The notes under the pieces were generated by a model, which saw only the letters and a program-made list of their open reading frames with translations, was not told the origin of the DNA and made no database searches. Below are positions 59,101 to 64,000 of a stretch of DNA of 64,000 nt, piece after piece (the stretch's first letter is position 1; each line of letters begins with the position of its first letter). Both the position numbers and the translations under genes were made by a program. The stretch is taken from the NCBI GenBank assembly GCA_000719695.1, contig JOHN01000029.1, positions 116,280 to 180,279 on the forward strand. Direction: 5' to 3'. Source of the DNA: Streptomyces sp. NRRL F-6131. Its GTDB lineage: Bacteria; Actinomycetota; Actinomycetes; Streptomycetales; Streptomycetaceae.

Positions 59101-60475
59101 CCGCCGCCTGGACCAGCGGCTCGCTGAGCTCGGCGCGACCAGGCTCGCCCCGCGCACGGACTGCGAGCCCGACTACCACGACGCGGTCGAGCGGTGGCTG
59201 GAGCAGGTGGTGGCGGCGCTGGCCGTGCCGGTCGCGGTGGAGGTCCCGTCCGCCCCGGCCCAGGCCCAGGCCCCGGCCCCGGCCCCGGCGCCGGAGTCCG
59301 TCTCCGCGGGTCCGATGGTTCGGGCGACCCCGGCCCACCGGACCAGCTACTCCAAGGCCGCCCCCTTCGGCACCCTGCTGACCGGCAACCGGCTCCTCAG
59401 CGGGTCCGGATCCGCCAAGGAGGTCCGGCAGTTCGCCCTCGACACCCGGGGCGGCGAACACGGCGACCTCGGCTACCGGGCGGGCGACGCCCTCGGCGTC
59501 CGGCCGCGGAACTGTCCGGAGCTGGTGGCCGAGTGGCTCGCGGTCACCGGTGTCGACCCGGACGCCCCCGTCACCCTCGGCGACGTCGGGGAGGTCCCGT
59601 TCGCCGAGGCGCTGGGCAGCCACCTGGAGATCGCCAGGATCACCCCGGACCTGCTGCGCTTCCTCGGCGAGCGCTCCGGCGACCGCGCCCTCAAGCGGCT
59701 CCTGCGGCCGGACAACACCGGGGAGCTGGCCAAGTGGAGTTGGGGCCGGCAGGCCGTGGACGTGGTGGGCGCGATGCCCGTGCGGGCCGCGGCCGCCGAG
59801 TGGGCCGGGGTGCTGAAGCGTCTCCGGCCGCGGCTGTACTCGATATCCTCCAGCCCGCTGGTCCACCCCGACGAGGTCCGGCTCACCGTCTCGGTGGTCC
59901 GCCACCCCAACGGCTCCGGGCGGATCCGCAAGGGCGTCTGCTCCACCTTCCTCGCCGACCGCGCGGACGACGGACCGGTGCCGGTCTTCGTGCAGCCCAC
60001 CGCGCACTTCCGGCCCCCGGCGGACCCGGCCGCACCGATGATCATGGTCGGCCCGGGCACGGGCGTCGCGCCCTTCATCGGCTTCCTGGAGGACCGCCGG
60101 GCACGCGGTCACACCGGCCCGAACTGGCTGTTCTTCGGGGAGCAGCGCGAGGCGACCGACCACTACTACCGCGAGGAGCTCGCCGACTTCCGGGCCTCCG
60201 GGCACCTCGACCGGCTCGACCTCGCCTTCTCCCGGGACCAGCGGAACAAGGTCTACGTCCAGGACCGGATGCGGGAGCACGGCCTGCCGCTCTGGGACTG
60301 GCTCCAGAACGGCGCACACCTCTACGTCTGCGGCGACGCGGCCCGGATGGCCAAGGACGTCGACCGGGTGCTGAACGAGATCGCCCGCACCCACGGTGGC
60401 CTCACCGGGGAGGAGGCCGCCGTCCACATCAAGCAACTGGCCGCCGACAAGCGCTACGTCCGCGACGTCTACTGA
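56183..60475 (+). CDS. Assimilatory nitrate reductase fused to flavodoxin/NADPH reductase
   Basis: The GTG at 56183 follows GGGAG. The 1430-residue protein has an N-terminal 4Fe-4S site (Cys16, 19, 23, 57), the Mo-bisMGD catalytic body ([10 protein letters not shown] holds the presumed Mo ligand Cys; [21 protein letters not shown]) to about 740, a linker, a flavodoxin domain ([33 protein letters not shown]) at about 870-1015, and a CysJ-like FAD/NADPH reductase to the end ([34 protein letters not shown]). Electrons from NADPH would thus reach nitrate on one chain, making a self-contained NAD(P)H-dependent assimilatory nitrate reductase in the cytoplasm. Such fusions are known in Actinobacteria. 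No nitrite reductase or transporter gene is adjacent. Confidence 0.93.
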   Translation: MTVPGPNPVQSVRTVCSYCGVGCGMLLDVTVDGATGRRTVVKASGDRNHPANGGRLCTKGATTADLLAAPGRLDTALVRAERGAEAVPEDVDAAISATARRLRALLDEHGPDALAFYVSGQLTLEAQYLANKLAKGFVRTNQIESNSRLCMASAGSGYKLSLGADGPPGSYGDFDHADVFLVIGSNMADCHPILFLRMMDRVKAGAKLIVVDPRRSATADKADLFLQIRPGTDLALLNGLLHLLVQNGDTDPAFIEEFTEGWEQMPGFLADYPPAEVARTTGLAEADIRAAARLIGAAGEWTSCWTMGLNQSTHGTWNTNALVNLHLATGAICRPGSGPFSLTGQPNAMGGREMGYMGPGLPGQRSVLDPAERAFTEELWGLPADTLRTDVGRGTVEMFERMAEGAIKACWIICTNPVASVANRRTVIAGLEAAELVITQDVFADTETNAYADVVLPAALWAEAEGVLVNSERSLTLARPAADPVGQALPDWRIIARVACEMGFAEGFTYASAEEVFEELKQAWNPKTGWDLRGVTYARLRDTPVQWPAADPDGPARNPVRYLNDGVSQALLERPDGSRPRLVFPTASGRAVFFARPHLPAAELPDDDYPFVLNTGRLQHQWHTLTKTGRVARLNRLNPGPFVEVHPQDARALGVAEGDHLEVASRRGRAVLPVAVSDRVRPGDCFAPFHWNDLFGEYLSINAVTSDAVDPISFQPELKVCAVALRPVAAPRPREAAAPPAAEPVVRPTRTVEAAPAAPGSQIATLAGLFGVTGIEAPRLSATERIYLAGFLAGLPSAPARPAGVPVLPAGAPVDPERARWVNGVLAGAYSHLTAGPAEGTGAADGVEGSAQDTGQDTAAAAPGREVTGREVTVLWASQTGTAEKVAAGIAERLAAEGWQPLLLGMDQVGPGALAAGTPVLLITSTFGDGEAPDNGSAFWEGMLADGPPDAGGLRYAVLALGDSSYADFCGHGRRLDQRLAELGATRLAPRTDCEPDYHDAVERWLEQVVAALAVPVAVEVPSAPAQAQAPAPAPAPESVSAGPMVRATPAHRTSYSKAAPFGTLLTGNRLLSGSGSAKEVRQFALDTRGGEHGDLGYRAGDALGVRPRNCPELVAEWLAVTGVDPDAPVTLGDVGEVPFAEALGSHLEIARITPDLLRFLGERSGDRALKRLLRPDNTGELAKWSWGRQAVDVVGAMPVRAAAAEWAGVLKRLRPRLYSISSSPLVHPDEVRLTVSVVRHPNGSGRIRKGVCSTFLADRADDGPVPVFVQPTAHFRPPADPAAPMIMVGPGTGVAPFIGFLEDRRARGHTGPNWLFFGEQREATDHYYREELADFRASGHLDRLDLAFSRDQRNKVYVQDRMREHGLPLWDWLQNGAHLYVCGDAARMAKDVDRVLNEIARTHGGLTGEEAAVHIKQLAADKRYVRDVY

Positions 60476-60483
60476 ACCGGCAG

Positions 60484-60513
60484 GTCGGTCGTGGACGGAG
60501 CACGCCGACCGAC
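60484..60513. terminator. Weak hairpin between convergent genes
   Basis: GTCGGTCG (60484-60491) pairs with CGACCGAC (60506-60513), an 8-bp stem between the nitrate reductase and the alcohol dehydrogenase stops. Confidence 0.4.
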
Positions 60514-60530
60514 GCGGCCGGCCCGCGCGG

Positions 60531-61607
60531 TCACAGGGTGGCGGTGTCGATGACGAAGCGGTAGCGGACGTCCCCGACCAGCAGCCGGTCGTAGGCCTCG
60601 TTGACCTGCTCCGCGCGGATCGTCTCGATCTCGGCCGCCAGGCCGTGCTCGGCGCAGAAGTCCAGCATCTCCTGGGTCTCGGCGATGCCGCCGATGCCCG
60701 AGCTGCTCATGCTGCGGCGGCGGCCGTTGAGCGACTGGAGCCCGATCTGCACCGGCTCCTCGGGCAGGCCGAGGTTGACCATCGCGCCGTCGGTGCGCAG
60801 CAGGGCGAAGTAGGCGGCGAAGTCGAGCGGCGCGGAGACGGTGTTGAGGACGAGGTCGAAGGTGCCCGCGAGGTCCTCGAAGGTCCCCGGATCGGCGGTG
60901 GCACGGTAGTCGTCGGCGCCCAGCCGCAGACCGTCGTCCCGCTTGCGCAGCGACTGCGAGAGCACGGTGACCTCGGCGCCGAGCGCGTGGGCGAGCTGCA
61001 CGGCCATGTGGCCGAGCCCGCCCAGGCCGACGACGGCGACCCTCCGGCCGGGACCGGCCTCCCAGTGCCGCAGCGGCGAGTAGGTGGTGATGCCCGCACA
61101 CAGCAGCGGCGCGGCGACGTCCAGGCCGAGCGCGTCCGGGACGCGCACGACGAAGCCCTCGTCGACGACGATCTCCTGCGCGTAGCCGCCGTAGGTGGGC
61201 TGCCCGTCCTTGCCGACGGCGTTGTACGTCCAGACCGGTCCCTCGGCGCAGTACTGCTCCAGGCCGGCCCGGCAGTTCTCGCACACCCGGCAGGAGTCGA
61301 CCATGCACCCGACGCCGACCCGGTCCCCGGCCCGGAAGCCGGTCACGGCGGCGCCGACCTCGCGCACCACACCGGTGATCTCGTGCCCCGGCACCATCGG
61401 GAAGATCGCCTCACCCCACCCGGCCCGGACCTGGTGGAGGTCGGAGTGGCAGATGCCGACGTACGCGATCGCGATCCGCACGTCGCGCTCGCGGACGGCG
61501 CGGCGCTCGATCGTGGTGCGCTCCAGCGGGGCCTTGGCGGCGGGCGCGGCGTAGGCGGTCACGGTGGACGGGCCGGGGGTGGTGGACGCGGTGGACGGGG
61601 TGGTCAT
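60531..61607 (-). CDS. Zinc-dependent alcohol dehydrogenase (YahK/CAD type)
   Basis: The ATG at 61607 has AAGGGAT about 10 bases upstream. The 358-residue MDR enzyme has the catalytic zinc site in GICHSDLHQ and PGHEITGVV, the structural zinc four-Cys loop [20 protein letters not shown], and the Rossmann NADPH fingerprint [13 protein letters not shown], with [16 protein letters not shown] after it. These match the cinnamyl-alcohol-dehydrogenase-like YahK group, broad aldehyde reductases using NADPH. It is likely monocistronic, with a 17-residue Ser/Thr/Pro N-terminal extension before the domain. Confidence 0.92.
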   Translation of the reverse strand: MTTPSTASTTPGPSTVTAYAAPAAKAPLERTTIERRAVRERDVRIAIAYVGICHSDLHQVRAGWGEAIFPMVPGHEITGVVREVGAAVTGFRAGDRVGVGCMVDSCRVCENCRAGLEQYCAEGPVWTYNAVGKDGQPTYGGYAQEIVVDEGFVVRVPDALGLDVAAPLLCAGITTYSPLRHWEAGPGRRVAVVGLGGLGHMAVQLAHALGAEVTVLSQSLRKRDDGLRLGADDYRATADPGTFEDLAGTFDLVLNTVSAPLDFAAYFALLRTDGAMVNLGLPEEPVQIGLQSLNGRRRSMSSSGIGGIAETQEMLDFCAEHGLAAEIETIRAEQVNEAYDRLLVGDVRYRFVIDTATL

Positions 61608-61776
61608 GGCGGTTCGATCCCTTCCCGGTCGGCCGGCCACCGGAGGGGGCGGGACCCGGGGCCCGGACGGCCGTCACCCTCCCCATCGTCGCGGAGCGGG
61701 CCGGAGTGAACCACTCGGGGCGCTCCCCGCGTGCCCCTGTGCGGTTGTGTTCCCGGCCGGTTGTGCCCCCCGCCGG

Positions 61777-62607
61777 TCAGACCGCGGGCTCCGCCAGCAG
61801 GGCGCGGGCGGTGGCGAGCTCGTCGTGGGTGGCGCGGGCGGCGGCGGTGAGGTGCTCGTGGCTGCCGGGGCCGATCGGGATGCGCACGGGCAGCGGGCCG
61901 GGGGTGTCGGCGATCCGGAGGACCTCGCGGGCGAAGTCCGCGGGGCGCCCCATGCCGGGGAGGTCCGCGAGGTCGCGGAGCTGCTCGCGCATCGGCTCGG
62001 TGGTCGCGCGGTAGGCGGCGGACCGGCCGGCGGCGTCCGTGACCGAGGCCCCGTACCGGGTGGCGTACCCGCTGGCGGCCAGCGCCGCGACCCGGATGCC
62101 GAACGGCGCGGCCTCGGCGGCCAGCGCCCGGGTCATGCCCTCCAGCGCGTGCTTGCCCGTGACGTAGGCGGCCAGACCCGGGAACGCCGTCCCCCCGGCG
62201 AGCGAGGAGACGTTCAGCACGAGCCCGCCGCCCTGCGCGCGCATCACCGGCAGCACCAGCCGGGCCAGCCGCCACGGCCCGACCACCAGCGTCTCCAGCT
62301 GGTCGCGCAGCTCGTCGTCGCCGACCTCCTCGACCGTGCCGAACACCCCGTTCCCGGCGTTGTTGACCAGGACGTCCAGCCCGCCGAGGCGCTCCACCGC
62401 CGTGGCGACGGCCCGCTCGCACTGCGCGGCGTCGCGGACGTCCAGCGGGAGGGCGACGATCCGTCCCGGGTGTGCGCGCACCAGCTCGTCCAGCGTCTCC
62501 GGTCGGCGCGCGGTCGCCGCCACGCTGTCCCCGGCCGCGGCCACCGCCGAGGCCAACGCCCGCCCCAGCCCGGTCGAACACCCCGTCACCAGCCAACGTC
62601 TCGTCAT
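61777..62607 (-). CDS. Short-chain dehydrogenase/reductase (classical SDR)
   Basis: The ATG at 62607 follows a GGGGGCG ribosome site. The 276-residue enzyme has the TGCSTGLGRALA dinucleotide motif, LDVRD adenine-binding Asp, NNAGNG, the catalytic Ser in NVSSLAGG, and YVTGK for Tyr and Lys. The motifs and length fit classical NAD(P)-dependent SDRs of the oxidoreductase group used in secondary metabolism or detoxification. It reads on the same strand as the alcohol dehydrogenase, but 169 bases apart, so probably as a separate unit. Confidence 0.92.
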   Translation of the reverse strand: MTRRWLVTGCSTGLGRALASAVAAAGDSVAATARRPETLDELVRAHPGRIVALPLDVRDAAQCERAVATAVERLGGLDVLVNNAGNGVFGTVEEVGDDELRDQLETLVVGPWRLARLVLPVMRAQGGGLVLNVSSLAGGTAFPGLAAYVTGKHALEGMTRALAAEAAPFGIRVAALAASGYATRYGASVTDAAGRSAAYRATTEPMREQLRDLADLPGMGRPADFAREVLRIADTPGPLPVRIPIGPGSHEHLTAAARATHDELATARALLAEPAV

Positions 62608-62757
62608 GCCCACGCCCCCGTTCCGTCCCGCGCGGCCCGTCCGCGATCCGACACCGTCCCACCGCGGCGGCCGTTCGCCCAGCCCTCCGGCACCCGGCGC
62701 CAGGGGCGCGTGGGAGTGCATCGGTGGCGCGCCGGGCGGGACTGCGCCCCACCGGCG

Positions 62758-62838
62758 TCATTCGCTCCGGGCGCCCTCGGGCCGGAGTGCGGTGAGGAAC
62801 CGCAGGAGGGCGCAGTTCCTCGTCGGTGAAGCGCCGGG
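62758..62838 (-). pseudogene. Possible remnant of a MarR-like regulator C-terminus
   Basis: Directly after the YnfA-type stop (62839), the minus strand reads [10 protein letters not shown], then after a one-frame shift ALLRFLTALRPEGARSE and a stop (62758-62760). The piece looks like the last helix of a MarR-family regulator carrying a frameshift. Only about 27 residues remain and no start exists. Confidence 0.3.
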
Positions 62839-63174
62839 TCAGTGGCCGCGGGGTGCGTACATGATGACGCCCACGCCGGCGAGGCAGATCAGGGCGCCGA
62901 CGACGTCGGCGCGGTCGGGCCGGTAGCCGTCCACGGCCATGCCCCACGCGAGCGATCCGGCGACGAACACGCCGCCGTACGCGGCGAGGATGCGGCCGAA
63001 GTCGGCGTCGTCCTGGAGGGTCGCGACGAAGCCGTAGATGCCGAGGGCGACGACGCCGGCGCCGATCCAGGCCCAGCCCCTGTGCTCGCGCACGCCCTGC
63101 CAGACCAGCCAGGCGCCGCCGATCTCGAACAGGGCGGCGGCGGCGAACAGGGCGATGGAGCGCAGGACGGTCAT
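62839..63174 (-). CDS. YnfA-family (UPF0060) small membrane protein
   Basis: The 111-residue protein has four hydrophobic helices: residues 1-25 ([20 protein letters not shown]), 34-55 ([21 protein letters not shown]), 62-83 and 88-106. The motifs [10 protein letters not shown] and [16 protein letters not shown] match the YnfA/SMR-like family, proposed small multidrug exporters. The ATG at 63174 is the only start of family length. Its substrate in streptomycetes is unknown. Confidence 0.9.
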   Translation of the reverse strand: MTVLRSIALFAAAALFEIGGAWLVWQGVREHRGWAWIGAGVVALGIYGFVATLQDDADFGRILAAYGGVFVAGSLAWGMAVDGYRPDRADVVGALICLAGVGVIMYAPRGH

Positions 63175-63343
63175 GACCGGTAACCCTACGGGCGTCCCGT
63201 CGGGGTGACCGTCAGCGGGTCCGGGGCGCCCGAGCGCAGCCGCCCTCCCGCTCCGCCGGCTCGCGCACGCGCTCCTCGGTGGGCAGCGTGCACGAGGCCG
63301 GCACCCAGTCCGGACCACTCGTCCCGATCACTCCCGTCGTCCG

Positions 63344-63359
63344 GTCCCCGATCGGGGAC
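63344..63359. promoter_or_regulatory. Perfect 16-bp palindrome
   Basis: GTCCCCGATCGGGGAC is fully symmetrical. It is flanked by the outer pair GTCGTC and GACGAC, about 100 bases below the stop of the minus-strand secreted gene and 170 bases upstream of the YnfA-type start, so it could be an operator or a terminator. Confidence 0.45.
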
Positions 63360-63459
63360 GTCTTCGACGACAAAGCCGTACCGGGGCACCGGATGCAAGC
63401 GCGGACGGGTGCGAGGGTCCGCCGGGCAGCGGCCCGGGATCACCGTGCCCGGTGCCCGC

Positions 63460-63912
63460 TCAGGGCCGGCAGGTGTAGTCGAAGGCGGCCGTCGCGGTCA
63501 GGGCGCGGGGGGTGAGGACCTCGACGGTGGCGGTCGCGTGCATGGTGCCGTGGCCGGTGAAGGACCAGCTGAGGGCGAGGTCGGCCCGGAACTCGCCGGT
63601 GCGGACGGGCTGGAGGAGATCGGCGGAGGGGGTGCCGTCGTTGCGGAGCCAGCGGTAGCGGATGGTGCCGGCGCGGCCGTCGGTGGTGACGGTCGCGGTG
63701 ACCACGGCGGTGCCGCCGCACGAGGGGCCGTCCAGGGGCTCGGTGGCGATGGCGATACCGGTCAGACCGAGCGGAGGATCGGCCCGGCACGCGGCGGGCA
63801 CGACGGTGAGCAGGGCGATCACGACGGCGACCGGGAGCAGCCGGCGGAGGATCCGGCGGAGCCGTGAGGGGGTCGGCCTGCCGTGCCACTTCGCCGCGAC
63901 CGCCCTCGGCAC
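63460..63912 (-). CDS. Secreted or membrane-anchored Ig-like domain protein
   Basis: The 150-residue frame starts at a GTG at 63912 and has an Arg-rich region, then a hydrophobic helix (RRLLPVAVVIALLTVVPAAC), which could be a signal or a lipobox-like end at Cys42. The rest is beta-sandwich-like (SCGGTAVVTATVTTDGRAGTIRYRW, ALSWSFTGHGTMHATATVEVL) with Cys at each end (SCGG, DYTCRP) that may pair. It reads as an exported domain of unknown role, similar in kind to the DUF11-like protein at the left end of the window. The start is uncertain; no good ribosome site is seen. Confidence 0.6.
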   Translation of the reverse strand: MPRAVAAKWHGRPTPSRLRRILRRLLPVAVVIALLTVVPAACRADPPLGLTGIAIATEPLDGPSCGGTAVVTATVTTDGRAGTIRYRWLRNDGTPSADLLQPVRTGEFRADLALSWSFTGHGTMHATATVEVLTPRALTATAAFDYTCRP

Positions 63913-64000
63913 GCCGGGGCCGAACCGTTGCGTCCGGTGCGGCTGAGGGGTGGGTGAGGAGGGTGGTGGCGCAGTCGGTGGAGGTGGGGGTGGGGACGGG

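Noticed and set aside
59240..59300. Possible tandem repeat element ([10 protein letters not shown])
   Set aside because: It is the flexible linker between flavodoxin and reductase domains, not a separate element.
56048..60436. 1462-residue open frame antisense to the nitrate reductase
   Set aside because: It is a GC-bias shadow: the opposite strand encodes a clear enzyme with all motifs, and this frame gives low-complexity Gly/Val/Arg/Asp text without domains.
1..64000. CRISPR arrays, insertion sequences, integrase/att sites and rRNA genes
   Set aside because: I found no spaced identical repeats of CRISPR type, no transposase or integrase motifs and no rRNA-like segments.

Overview
This is a very GC-rich window (most third codon positions are G or C) with GTG starts, actinobacterial ribosome binding sites, many secreted proteins with twin-Arg or Ala-rich signal peptides, and families typical of Streptomycetaceae. 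A Streptomyces or Kitasatospora chromosome, probably an arm or accessory part because paralogue-rich, secreted and RiPP genes dominate over core genes, is the best fit. No ribosomal RNA, CRISPR array, insertion sequence or prophage is visible.

Layout. 1-5.9 kb: a STAND-type ATPase cut by the left edge, small secreted proteins, a serine hydrolase whose SxxK lysine is replaced, and a coupled pair (2OG-Fe oxygenase of the nucleic-acid type plus a binding-protein-like partner). 6-10.1 kb: a GNAT acetyltransferase, an odd tRNA-Glu-like gene with a strong terminator, and a class IV lanthipeptide locus (55-residue precursor, intercistronic hairpin, LanL synthetase with a CCG-type zinc site). 10.3-12.6 kb: NTF2-like, DUF3093-like and MFS genes. 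12.9-18.9 kb: a 2025-residue RHS protein with a very short C-terminal tip. 19.7-25.9 kb: an inositol-monophosphatase-like enzyme, a CHAT/NB-ARC/TPR giant with a degenerate protease dyad, and a membrane-anchored acidic protein.

26.4-27.7 kb holds a minimal RiPP locus that matches the atropopeptide (tryptorubin) type: a 25-residue precursor ending in AWYGWI, a hairpin, and a short atypical P450. 27.9-31.2 kb: a tiny exported peptide, an unknown protein, glutaminase and a PI-PLC-like exoenzyme. 31.2-37.0 kb: four genes overlapping by 4 bp each (LodA-N-like protein, radical SAM/SPASM maturase, LodA-C-like plus ferritin-like protein, FAD protein). I read this as a split quinone-cofactor (CTQ-type) oxidase with its maturation enzymes, and it is the most system-like unknown here.

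37.3-47.8 kb: a kinase-like phosphotransferase, a secreted GH31 glycosidase with a DeoR regulator, a GNAT, a luciferase-like monooxygenase, and a LuxR-epimerase-aldo/keto reductase group with dyads in between. 48-55.8 kb: an Ag85-like esterase, a ricin-lectin/aerolysin-like pore-former candidate, an ASCH protein, and a three-gene operon (F5/8-metallophosphatase, MFS, membrane-anchored propeller). 56.2-63.9 kb: a 1430-residue nitrate reductase fused to a flavodoxin/NADPH reductase, then alcohol dehydrogenase, SDR, a YnfA-type membrane protein with a decayed regulator remnant beside it, and a secreted protein.

The two RiPP loci share an architecture: precursor, strong hairpin, enzyme, which suggests that partial termination sets a high peptide-to-enzyme ratio. 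All family calls rest on motif recognition by eye; no searches were run.
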